From assembly GCF_001514265.1 (NCBI RefSeq), contig NZ_KQ948990.1, positions 447,673-511,672 on the forward strand: a stretch of DNA of 64,000 nucleotides, in the 5' to 3' direction. The position numbers and the translations under genes are program-made. The notes beneath the pieces are model-generated. The model made no database searches, was not told the origin of the DNA, and saw nothing but the letters and a program-made list of their open reading frames with translations. This stretch comes from Streptomyces resistomycificus (GTDB lineage: Bacteria > Actinomycetota > Actinomycetes > Streptomycetales > Streptomycetaceae). Positions 1 through 7,568 of the stretch are shown here, piece by piece. Position 1 is the first letter of the stretch. Every line of letters starts with the position of its first letter.

Positions 1-1463
1 GGCCTGCCCGACGCCGCCGCGGCCTCCAGCGCCTCGATGACCTGCGGCAGCCGCAGGAAGGTCGCGTTGCCGGCCATGACGACCTTGGCGGTGTCGTCGT
101 CGACATGCTGCCGGATCACGGTCTTGGACATCCGGAGCGCGGCCAGCACGATGCCGGCGGCGAGGCCCACGATCACGCCTTCGAGCAGCGCCGTCGCGAA
201 GATGACCAGCGTGGTCAGGGTCATCACCGCGAACTCGCCCCGGTCCTGGCGCCACATCTTCGGGAACTCCTCCGGCGCGAACAGCTTCCACCCGCTGTAC
301 ACCAGCACCCCGGCCAGCACCGAGATCGGGATGAGCGCGAGGACCTGCGGCAGCAGCAGCGCGAACGCCAGCAGCCACAGGCCGTGCAGGGTGCGGGAGA
401 GGCGGGTCTTCGCGCCCGCCTGGACGTTCGCCGAACTGCGCGCCACCACGGCCGTGACGGGCAGGGCCCCGAGGATGCCCGCCACCGTGTTCCCGGCGCC
501 CTGGGCGATGAGTTCGGTGTTGTAGCGGGTGCGCGGGCCGCTGTGCATACGGTCCACCGCGGCCGCCGTGAACAGGCTCTCGGCGGAGGCGATCACCGTG
601 AAGGTGAGGATGGACGTGATGATCGCCACGTCCGCGAGCCCGGCGAATTGTTCTCCGCCGGGCACCTGCACGGCGGCGAGCAGATTGCCGACCTGCAGGG
701 TCTTCACCTCCACCCCGGGCAGCGCGGCGACCCCGATACCGATGCCCACGGCGACCAGCGCGGCCGGCACCTTCCTGACCGGGCCCGGGACCTTCTTCCA
801 CACGAAGCTCAGGACCACGGTGAGGGCGCCGAGCAGCGTGGCGATCATCGCCTGCCGGTCGGTGAGGATGTCGGCGAACAGCCCCGGGATCCCGGCCAGG
901 TTCTCGATCGGGGTACCGGGCGCGTTGTGGTCGGCCATCGGATAGGCCTGGCTGAACATCAGCGGCAGTCCGATGCCCGCCAGCATGCCCTGGACGACGG
1001 CCAGGGAGATCGCCTGGAACATCCGGCCGAGCCGCACGACGCCGAGGACGATCTGCAGGATCCCGGAGCCCAGCACGATCACGCCGAGCATCGCCACGCC
1101 GTGTTCGGCGACGGTCTCCGCGACCAGCGCGGCCAGGCCTGCGGCGGGTCCGCTGACCTGCAGCGTGCTCCCCCGCACCGCACCGACCACCAGCCCGCCG
1201 ATCACCCCGGAGATGATCCCGAGCTCGGCCGGCACCCCGGAGGCCACGGCGACGCCGATGCAGAGGGGAAGGGCGACGAGGAAGACGACGAGGGAGGCGG
1301 TGATCTCGGTGCCCAGGTCGGACTTGTCCCGGCTCCGGGAGGCCTGGGTGCCGCCCCCTGAGTCGTCGTACCCGGAGCCGTCACCCCCGGCCCCGTCGCG
1401 GGAGCCGGACGCCGGGCGGGTCCGGAAGACCGCGCCCCGTCCCTTCGCATGTGCCCCGCTCAT
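1..1463 (-). CDS. SulP family anion transporter, partial (C-terminus outside window)
   Basis: The frame is open from an ATG at 1463 to the left edge (about 487 residues), so the stop lies outside the window. After a polar Gly/Ser/Asp-rich N-terminus of about 55 residues, the protein becomes strongly hydrophobic, with the SulP signature region (VVFLVALPLCIGVAVASG, then SGPAAGLAALV) followed by further membrane segments. SulP proteins are multi-spanning importers of sulfate, bicarbonate or other anions, often with a C-terminal STAS domain that would lie beyond the edge. The start ATGA overlaps the stop of the carbonic anhydrase gene, so the two are translationally coupled. This pairing suggests bicarbonate rather than sulfate as substrate, which is inference. 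Confidence 0.9.
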   Translation of the reverse strand, partial: MSGAHAKGRGAVFRTRPASGSRDGAGGDGSGYDDSGGGTQASRSRDKSDLGTEITASLVVFLVALPLCIGVAVASGVPAELGIISGVIGGLVVGAVRGSTLQVSGPAAGLAALVAETVAEHGVAMLGVIVLGSGILQIVLGVVRLGRMFQAISLAVVQGMLAGIGLPLMFSQAYPMADHNAPGTPIENLAGIPGLFADILTDRQAMIATLLGALTVVLSFVWKKVPGPVRKVPAALVAVGIGIGVAALPGVEVKTLQVGNLLAAVQVPGGEQFAGLADVAIITSILTFTVIASAESLFTAAAVDRMHSGPRTRYNTELIAQGAGNTVAGILGALPVTAVVARSSANVQAGAKTRLSRTLHGLWLLAFALLLPQVLALIPISVLAGVLVYSGWKLFAPEEFPKMWRQDRGEFAVMTLTTLVIFATALLEGVIVGLAAGIVLAALRMSKTVIRQHVDDDTAKVVMAGNATFLRLPQVIEALEAAAASGR

Positions 1464-2062
1464 CCGGTGTGCACCCGGAAGCGGCCGTCGTCGTCGAGCT
1501 CGGACACGCGCCCAGTGTCGATCTCGTAGTACCAGCCGTGCAGCCGCAGCCGGCCCGCGTCCAGCCGCTGCCGCACCACGGGGTGGCTGCGCAGCGCGGC
1601 CAGCTGGTTGACGACGTTGCGCTGGGCCACGTCGGACAGCGACGGGTCGTCGGGGCCGTCGAGCATCGGCGCCAGTTCGGGGCGGGCCACCTGCAGCCAC
1701 GCGTCCACACCCGGCAGCGCGGTCAGGTCGTCGCCGGACTTCAGCGCGCCCATCGCGCCGCAGTGTGAGTGACCGCACACGACGACATGCTGAACCCCGA
1801 GGACCTCCAGCGCGTACTCGATGGTGGCCGCCTCGCCGCCGGCCCCGGGCCGCCCGTAGGACGGCACGATATTGCCCGCGTTCCGCAGTTCGAATATCTC
1901 TCCGGGCCGGGCACCCGTAATGAGCGCGGGTATGACCCGGGAATCCGAGCAGGTAATGAAGAGTGCCTCGGGATATTGCCCCTCGGCCAGTTTCCGGTAT
2001 TCGCCACGATCGAATTCGACCCGCTGTGTGAACGTGCGGGCGCGATCCAGTAGAGCCTTCAA
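1460..2062 (-). CDS. Beta-class carbonic anhydrase
   Basis: A 200-residue protein that interconverts CO2 and bicarbonate. The zinc-site motifs of the beta class are present: CSDSR (Cys38, Asp40, Arg42) and HSHCGAMGAL (His98, Cys101), with ELRNAGN between them. The start is TTG at 2062, chosen because a GAGGAGG ribosome binding site lies about 8 bases upstream and no closer ATG fits. It is the first gene of a two-gene operon, and its stop overlaps the start of the SulP transporter. Length is normal for the short bacterial form, and no signal peptide is seen, so it is cytoplasmic. Confidence 0.95.
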   Translation of the reverse strand: MKALLDRARTFTQRVEFDRGEYRKLAEGQYPEALFITCSDSRVIPALITGARPGEIFELRNAGNIVPSYGRPGAGGEAATIEYALEVLGVQHVVVCGHSHCGAMGALKSGDDLTALPGVDAWLQVARPELAPMLDGPDDPSLSDVAQRNVVNQLAALRSHPVVRQRLDAGRLRLHGWYYEIDTGRVSELDDDGRFRVHTG

Positions 2063-2278
2063 CGACGCCTCCTCGATGGGAAGTTCGGGCAGGTCACCTC
2101 ACCGTAGAAGGGCACGACCCAGAGGAAGGTTAAGTAAGGGCCAGAGCCCGGACAGGAATGGAACATTTCTTGTCGGCGTTCGCGCCGGAGCTGTCATCTT
2201 GTAGCGTGTCGGCTCCAGGGAGAGAATTTCCGATCAGGGCTGCCTGGATTCATGCCGGATCACGGAGAGACAGGACGC
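2063..2278. promoter_or_regulatory. Divergent intergenic region
   Basis: This 216-bp spacer separates the leftward carbonic anhydrase/SulP operon from the rightward two-component operon, so promoters for both must lie here. It is AT-richer than its neighbours around 2120-2165. I see no convincing operator or strong inverted repeat. Confidence 0.4.
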
Positions 2279-3115
2279 ATGGGCATACGAGTACTGCTCA
2301 TCGAGGACGACGAGACGATCGCCGAACCGCTCACCGAGGGTCTCGGACACTTCGGGCTGACGGTCGACCACGTCGCCACCGGCACGGACGGTCTGAGAGG
2401 ACCGTACGGCGATGTGGTCCTGCTCGACCTCGGGCTGCCGGACATGGACGGCATCGACGTCTGCCGGGGCATCCGCCAGGTCTCCGACGTCCCGATCGTC
2501 ATCCTCAGCGCCCGCGGGGAGGAGGCGGACCGCGTCCTGGGGCTTGAGCTGGGCGCCGACGACTACCTGGCGAAACCGTTCAGCATCCGTGAACTGGTGG
2601 CCCGGGTGCGGGCGGTGACCCGCCGGACCCAGCGGAGCCGGCTGACGCCTGCGGGGGTGGAGCAGGTGCCCGCGGCGGTGCCGTCGTACGAGCGGGCACC
2701 GGCGTACGACCACACGCCCACACCCGCGCCGACGCCCGCGCCCTCGGCGTCGCCCTCGCAGCCGCCCTCGCCCTCGTTCGAACCCGCGCCGCCGCCGTCG
2801 TACGACCAACCGCTAGTCGTCGACCGCCGGACCCGGCAGGTCTGGGTCGGCGAGGCCCGGGTCGCCCTCACCCCCAAGGAGTTCGAACTTCTCGCGCTGC
2901 TCACCGAGGATCCCGGGGCGGTGTACTCCCGGCAGCAGATCCTGGACCGGGTCTGGGACCCGCACTACGAGGGCCCGACCAAGACGCTGGATGTCCATGT
3001 CGCGTCGCTGCGGCGGAAGTTGGGACATCCGGCGTGGATCCGGACGCTGCGCGGGGTCGGCTTCCGGCTGGCGGTGCAGGGCGAGCCGAACGAGCAGCAG
3101 GTGGGCTCGCCATGA
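2279..3115 (+). CDS. OmpR/PhoB-family response regulator
   Basis: A 278-residue DNA-binding response regulator. The receiver domain (about 1-120) has the acidic pair in LLIEDDE, the phospho-acceptor Asp50 in VVLLDLGLPDMDG, and the conserved Lys in LAKPF. A Pro/Ala/Ser-rich linker of about 45 residues, longer than usual, separates it from a C-terminal winged helix (about 180-275, ending TLRGVGFRL). The ATG at 2279 is preferred over the one at 2252 because GGAGAG lies about 10 bases upstream and the protein then begins MGIRVLLIEDD, as is normal. Its stop overlaps the kinase start (ATGA), which indicates a coupled operon. Confidence 0.93.
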   Translation: MGIRVLLIEDDETIAEPLTEGLGHFGLTVDHVATGTDGLRGPYGDVVLLDLGLPDMDGIDVCRGIRQVSDVPIVILSARGEEADRVLGLELGADDYLAKPFSIRELVARVRAVTRRTQRSRLTPAGVEQVPAAVPSYERAPAYDHTPTPAPTPAPSASPSQPPSPSFEPAPPPSYDQPLVVDRRTRQVWVGEARVALTPKEFELLALLTEDPGAVYSRQQILDRVWDPHYEGPTKTLDVHVASLRRKLGHPAWIRTLRGVGFRLAVQGEPNEQQVGSP

Positions 3116-4662
3116 CCCGCCGTCTCCTGCTCAGCTATCTCACGCTGGCCGCGCTGGTCCTGCTCGCCCTGGAGATCCCGCTCGGCTTCGTCTACTCGCG
3201 GGGCGAGCGGGAGCGGGTGGTCAACGCGGCGAAGGACGAGGCCGAGTCGGTGTCCGCGTACGCCGCGCTGTCCCTCGCCGCCGGCCGCGCCGAGCTCGAC
3301 CTGCCCGGCCGGGTGGCGCACTGCGCCGAGCGCATCGGCGGGCAGGTGGTGGTCGTGGACGACACGGGCGCCCCGCTCGCCACCTCGCATCCGCTGACCG
3401 CGGCCACGTCCCGCACGCTGGCGTCCCGCCCGGGCGTGGAGGCCGCCCTGCGGGGCACCTCCACGGTGGACGTCCGCACCTCCACCATCGGCGGGGTGGA
3501 GTACCTGTCGGTGGCCGCGCCGGTGGGTCAGGGCGTACGGCCGGAGGGTGCCGTATGGCTGACGCTGCCGACCCGGACGGTCCACGAACGCGTGCACCAC
3601 GTCTGGCTGTTGCTCGCCGTGGGCGGCCTCGGTGTACTCACCGCCGTCACCTTCGTCGGCTTCGGCATCGCCCGCTGGACCGGCCGGCCCATCCGCGAAC
3701 TGGAGCGTGCTACCTACGAGTTGGCGGAGGGCGGCCGCGCCGAGCCCGTGACGGTCACCAAGGGCCCGCCCGAAGTCCGCAGCCTGGCAGCCGCGTTCAA
3801 CCGCACGGCGGCCCGGCTCGCCCACCTCCTCGACTCGCAGCACGCGTTCGCGGGCGAGGCCTCACACCAGCTCAAGACTCCGCTGGCCGCTCTGCGTCTG
3901 CGCCTGGAGAACCTGGAACCGAACGTCACCGCCCGTGGCCGGGGCAGCCTCACCGCCGCCGTGACGGAGACGGACCGGCTGTCCCGCATGGTCGAGGGGC
4001 TGCTCGCGATGGCGCGGCTGGAGGAGCACGCGGCCACGCCCCAGCGGGTCGACGTGGGCGCGGTCTGCGCCGAACGCCACCGCACCTGGGCGCCGCTGTT
4101 CGACCGGCAGAACGTCTCCCTGGTCCTGTTCGCCGGCAGCGTGGGCCCGGTACTCGCCGTGCCCGGAGCCATCGAGCAGATCCTGGACAACCTCCTCTCC
4201 AACGCCCTGCGGGCCTCCCCGGCCGCGACCACCGTCACCATCGAACTGCGTCTGCACGTCCCCGCCCGCCGGGCCCTGCGCGACGCCCGCCCCCACTGGG
4301 TCGACCTCCACATCACCGACGAGGGCCCCGGCATGACGGCGGAGCAGCGAGCCCGCGCCTTCGACCGGTTCTGGCGCGCGCCGGGCGCCCCCAAGGGCGG
4401 CACCGGCCTCGGCCTCTCCCTCGTCCAACGGCTCGCGCACGCGAGCGGCGGCGAGGCGAGCGTGCGCGCGGCGGCGACCGGCGGGCTGGACGCGGTGGTC
4501 CGGCTGCCGTCGGCGGAACCCCCGGGGGGCCACGCGCCGGGAGGTGCGGCCCACCGGGGGCGGGAGGTGCTGGCGCTGCATGTCGCCGGTCACCTGCACG
4601 GTCATCTGCACCGCGCGCCCGCTTCACAGGCTGTCCATAGCGATTCCACCCCGCGCGCCTAG
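3112..4662 (+). CDS. Membrane sensor histidine kinase
   Basis: About 516 residues and the partner of the upstream regulator. An N-terminal membrane segment (LLLSYLTLAALVLLALEIPL), an extracytoplasmic sensor region, a second membrane segment near residues 165-190 and a HAMP-like stretch are followed by the H box SHQLKTPLAALRLR, the N box NLLSNALRA, DEGPGM and GGTGLGLSL. The ATG at 3112 overlaps the regulator stop. The ligand is not evident. The protein continues about 50 residues past the ATPase domain in a low-complexity, His-rich tail, which is unusual and might be non-functional sequence before the first available stop. Confidence 0.9.
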   Translation: MTRRLLLSYLTLAALVLLALEIPLGFVYSRGERERVVNAAKDEAESVSAYAALSLAAGRAELDLPGRVAHCAERIGGQVVVVDDTGAPLATSHPLTAATSRTLASRPGVEAALRGTSTVDVRTSTIGGVEYLSVAAPVGQGVRPEGAVWLTLPTRTVHERVHHVWLLLAVGGLGVLTAVTFVGFGIARWTGRPIRELERATYELAEGGRAEPVTVTKGPPEVRSLAAAFNRTAARLAHLLDSQHAFAGEASHQLKTPLAALRLRLENLEPNVTARGRGSLTAAVTETDRLSRMVEGLLAMARLEEHAATPQRVDVGAVCAERHRTWAPLFDRQNVSLVLFAGSVGPVLAVPGAIEQILDNLLSNALRASPAATTVTIELRLHVPARRALRDARPHWVDLHITDEGPGMTAEQRARAFDRFWRAPGAPKGGTGLGLSLVQRLAHASGGEASVRAAATGGLDAVVRLPSAEPPGGHAPGGAAHRGREVLALHVAGHLHGHLHRAPASQAVHSDSTPRA

Positions 4663-4729
4663 GGTCCGTCACCGCGCGACCCCGCCGCCGGCCGGTGGCG
4701 GGCCGGTCACGACACACCTTGGAGCAAGC

Positions 4730-5890
4730 GTGGAACGTCGTACCTTCCTGCGTGCGGCCGCGATCGGCGGCTCCTGCGCCGCCTTCGGCGGAACCCTGTG
4801 GCGCGGCGCCGCCTACGCGGCCCCCGCCCAGCCCGGAACGGGCCCCTACGGCGCCCTCGGCTCCGCCGACGCCAACGGCGTCAGACTGCCGAGCGGCTTC
4901 ACCAGCCGGGTGATCGCCCGTTCCGGCCAGACGGTCGGCGGGACCTCGTACACCTGGCACAACGCCCCCGACGGCGGGGCCTGTTACGCCGACGGCACGG
5001 GCTGGATCTACGTCTCCAACTCGGAGATCAACCCGTCGGGCGGCGCGAGCGCGGTGCGGTTCTCGTCGACGGGCGCGATCACCTCGGCGTACCGCGTCCT
5101 GTCCGGCACCCGGCAGAACTGCGCGGGCGGCAAAACCCCGTGGAACACCTGGCTGTCCTGTGAGGAGGTCTCCCTGGGCTACGTGTACGAGACGGATCCG
5201 TGGGGCGTCCAGGCGGCCGTCCGCCGCGACGCGATGGGCCGCTTCAAGCACGAGGCCGCGGCCGCGGACCCGGTACGCGGGGTGATCTACCTGACCGAGG
5301 ACGAGAGCGACGGCCGCCTGTACCGCTTCGTACCGACGACCTGGGGCGACCTGTCCTCGGGCACCCTCCAGGTCCTGGTCGCCGGCACGGCCACGTCAGG
5401 CTCCTTCACCTGGGCGAACGTCCCCGACCCGGACGGCTCCCCCACCACCACCCGCACCCAGGTCGCCGGTGCGAAGTCCTTCAACGGCGGCGAGGGCTGC
5501 CACTACGCCGACGACAGGGTCTGGTTCACCACGAAGGGCGACAACCGCGTCTGGCAGCTCGACCTCACCACCAACACCTACGAACTGGCCTACGACGACT
5601 CCCTCGTCACCTCCGGCACCGCCCCTCTCACCGGAGTCGACAACATCACCGGCACCCCCTCCGGAGACCTCTTCGTCGCGGAGGACGGCGGCAATATGGA
5701 GATCTGCGTCATCACCCCGGACGACGTGATCGCCCCGTTCCTGCGCATCAACAACCAGTCGTCCTCGGAGATCACGGGCCCGGCCTTCTCCCCCGACGGC
5801 ACCCGCCTGTACTTCTCGAGCCAGCGGGGGACGAGCGGGAGCTCATCGGGCGGGATCACGTATGAGGTGCGGGGGCCGTTCCGGTCGTGA
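4730..5890 (+). CDS. Secreted DUF839 / PhoX-like protein with Tat signal
   Basis: A 386-residue protein with an N-terminal twin-arginine signal (ERRTFLRAAAIGG, cleavage probably after AAYA). The body resembles the DUF839 (PhoX-like phosphatase) family, with a beta-propeller-like pattern and motifs such as GGCHYADDRVWFTTKGDN, GVDNITGTPSGDLFVAEDGG and SPDGTRLYFSSQRG. PhoX enzymes are Ca/Fe-dependent alkaline phosphatases, but substrate and activity here are inference. The GTG at 4730 was chosen because GGAG lies 6 bases upstream and it places the RR motif near the N-terminus. It follows the histidine kinase by 67 bases in the same direction and may be its target. Confidence 0.88.
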   Translation: MERRTFLRAAAIGGSCAAFGGTLWRGAAYAAPAQPGTGPYGALGSADANGVRLPSGFTSRVIARSGQTVGGTSYTWHNAPDGGACYADGTGWIYVSNSEINPSGGASAVRFSSTGAITSAYRVLSGTRQNCAGGKTPWNTWLSCEEVSLGYVYETDPWGVQAAVRRDAMGRFKHEAAAADPVRGVIYLTEDESDGRLYRFVPTTWGDLSSGTLQVLVAGTATSGSFTWANVPDPDGSPTTTRTQVAGAKSFNGGEGCHYADDRVWFTTKGDNRVWQLDLTTNTYELAYDDSLVTSGTAPLTGVDNITGTPSGDLFVAEDGGNMEICVITPDDVIAPFLRINNQSSSEITGPAFSPDGTRLYFSSQRGTSGSSSGGITYEVRGPFRS

Positions 5891-5984
5891 CATCGCACAT
5901 TGGTCACGGAATGAACACTTCACCTCCACAACCGTAGGCGCGGCAATACGGTCATCCCCTCGCGTAACACCCCAGGGGGACGAC

Positions 5985-6452
5985 ATGACCAACCCGTACA
6001 CCAACGCCACGCCGCCCGTGCCGCCGACCGCTTCCGGTCCCGCCCCGAAGTGGGCCCGGAAGCGGTACGTGCTGCCCGCCCTCGCCCTGGCCCTCCTCAT
6101 CGGCGTGGGCATAGGCACCGACAGCGACACGACCGCCGCCGCGAAGCCGACCGCCGCCGAGCCGCAGCCGACGGTCACCGTGACGGCAACCGCCACCGCC
6201 ACCGCCACGGAGACGGCCGAGCCCGAGCCGGCCGGCACCGTCACCGCCACGAAGACCGTCAAGGTCAAGGTCACCAGAACCGTCACGGCACAACCGGCTG
6301 CCGCCGCCGAAGAGGACTCCTCCGACGCGGACGTCTACTACGAGAACTGCACCGCGGTCCGAGCCGCCGGCGCGGCCCCGATCCACCGCGGCGAGCCCGG
6401 CTACGCCTCCCACCTGGACCGCGACAACGACGGCGTCGCCTGCGACACCTGA
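5985..6452 (+). CDS. Membrane-anchored Excalibur calcium-binding domain protein
   Basis: A 155-residue protein. A Pro-rich cytoplasmic start is followed by one membrane segment (VLPALALALLIGVGIGT), a Thr/Ala/Val-rich spacer of about 80 residues, and a C-terminal Excalibur domain starting DVYYENCTAVRAAGAAP and ending LDRDNDGVACDT. The last part is the DxDxDGxxC calcium-binding signature, and the two cysteines probably form a disulfide. The ATG at 5985 follows AGGGGGA. Excalibur domains are extracellular and often attached to nucleases, but no catalytic domain is present here, so the function is unknown. Confidence 0.88.
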   Translation: MTNPYTNATPPVPPTASGPAPKWARKRYVLPALALALLIGVGIGTDSDTTAAAKPTAAEPQPTVTVTATATATATETAEPEPAGTVTATKTVKVKVTRTVTAQPAAAAEEDSSDADVYYENCTAVRAAGAAPIHRGEPGYASHLDRDNDGVACDT

Positions 6453-6535
6453 GTCCCCGGACCAGCCCTGCCGGGCGCCACAGACGCCCGCCCACAGCCG
6501 TCGTCCCGCACCGACCACGGGAGCGCCAGACCCGC

Positions 6536-6892
6536 TCAGGGCCTGAGCCGGTCCTGCTGCACATCGAAACAGACCAGCCCCATCGAATCCGCCAAGCCCG
6601 CCGCGTAGGCCGACGCCTCCTCGGCCATACCCCAGCTCATCCCGAAGTAGACGAGCGGACCGCTGGCACCGTTGATCAACGGCCCGGCCGACCAGGGCGC
6701 GGTCCCCTCCTCGTCCTCGGTGACATCGCACCACCGCTCGAGTAGCGCGGCGACGTAGGCCTCGACACGCTCAGACGCAGGCTCCTCGGGCCCGCCGTCG
6801 AGATAACGGTCGTAGAGGTCGGTGAAGACTCTGCCGGCGGTCCTGTCGTCGGCTGGTCGCGCGCCTTCCCAGACAGCGAGGTCGTAGCTCAT
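6536..6892 (-). CDS. Conserved hypothetical protein (begins MSYDLAVWEG)
   Basis: A 118-residue acidic soluble protein without signal peptide or membrane segment. It begins MSYDLAVWEG and contains conserved-looking stretches such as APWSAGPLINGASG and YFGMSW. Proteins with this N-terminus are common in Streptomyces and other bacteria as uncharacterised hypotheticals, so I assign no function. Some small proteins of this size and composition are immunity proteins of polymorphic toxins, but nothing beside it is an obvious toxin. It ends convergently with the Excalibur gene. Confidence 0.75.
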   Translation of the reverse strand: MSYDLAVWEGARPADDRTAGRVFTDLYDRYLDGGPEEPASERVEAYVAALLERWCDVTEDEEGTAPWSAGPLINGASGPLVYFGMSWGMAEEASAYAAGLADSMGLVCFDVQQDRLRP

Positions 6893-6904
6893 GCCCGGAG
6901 GCTC

Positions 6905-7345
6905 TCATCCTTCAGAGGAGGAGAGCTGTGTGCGCACCCAATCAGGATCGGGGTTGACGTGTGGCCGACCCGCCACGACGACGGTCGGCACCGTCTCACA
7001 GCCGTCGTTGGCCGCCCTCACCGCTGCCGCTCCGGCCGGGTCGCTCCAGATGTCGACCCAATGCAGCCGACGGGCGCTACGGCCCAACCGGATGCGCAGT
7101 CGCAGACAGTACTTGCAGCCCGGCCGCCAAAAGACGACCGGCCGGCCGTCGACCGCGCTGCGGCGTCGCGCCTCCGACGCGCCAATCGATCTCGGGAAGA
7201 TCAGAGGCGAGTTCACGCCTGCGAGCACCACGAACACCAGCAGGAGTGTCGCGGCTGCGCCCGGGCTCCCGCTGAGGATCAGCCCAGTCGAGACGACCGA
7301 GCCGCAGAGCACAAGCAGCATCGGCAAGATCCAGGCGCGCATCAT
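6905..7345 (-). CDS. Membrane-anchored glutaredoxin/mycoredoxin-like protein
   Basis: About 146 residues. Two hydrophobic segments (residues about 4-25 and 30-48) precede a thioredoxin-fold domain with the dithiol motif GCKYC (in FWRPGCKYCLRLR) and the cis-Pro loop ETVPTVVV. This is the arrangement of mycoredoxin-like proteins, which reduce mycothiol mixed disulfides. The membrane anchor suggests action at the inner face of the membrane, which is inference. Two adjacent ATGs (7345 and 7342) are possible starts. It lies 12 bases upstream of the preceding hypothetical gene, so the two may be co-transcribed. Confidence 0.85.
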   Translation of the reverse strand: MMRAWILPMLLVLCGSVVSTGLILSGSPGAAATLLLVFVVLAGVNSPLIFPRSIGASEARRRSAVDGRPVVFWRPGCKYCLRLRIRLGRSARRLHWVDIWSDPAGAAAVRAANDGCETVPTVVVAGRPHVNPDPDWVRTQLSSSEG

Positions 7346-7421
7346 GATGACGCAGGCTATCGACGCCGGCAGGGCCGATCTGACGGGGGTTGAGTCGCGA
7401 GGGCTTTATTGCACACGCCGA

Positions 7422-7456
7422 AGAGGGCGGCACCCCCGCACAGGGTGCCGCCCTCT
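7422..7456. terminator. Inverted repeat, likely terminator of ppdK
   Basis: A perfect 14-bp stem (arms 7422-7435 and 7443-7456) with a 7-base loop lies about 110 bases beyond the stop of ppdK. There is no T tract, as is common for Streptomyces terminators. Confidence 0.75.
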
Positions 7457-7568
7457 CTTCGTGATCCGGAACCGCCGCCCATCGGTGAGGGTCGGTCGGG
7501 GACAAGCGGCGGTTCCGGGGTTCGGGGTGGGGCCTCGGCGGACGAGGCCCCTTCCGCGGGGCCAGGGC

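Noticed and set aside
4510..4662. Frameshift suspected at the end of the histidine kinase because of the odd His/Pro-rich tail
   Set aside because: The ATPase domain is complete before the tail, and no alternative frame restores a recognisable C-terminus, so it is kept as an unusual extension.
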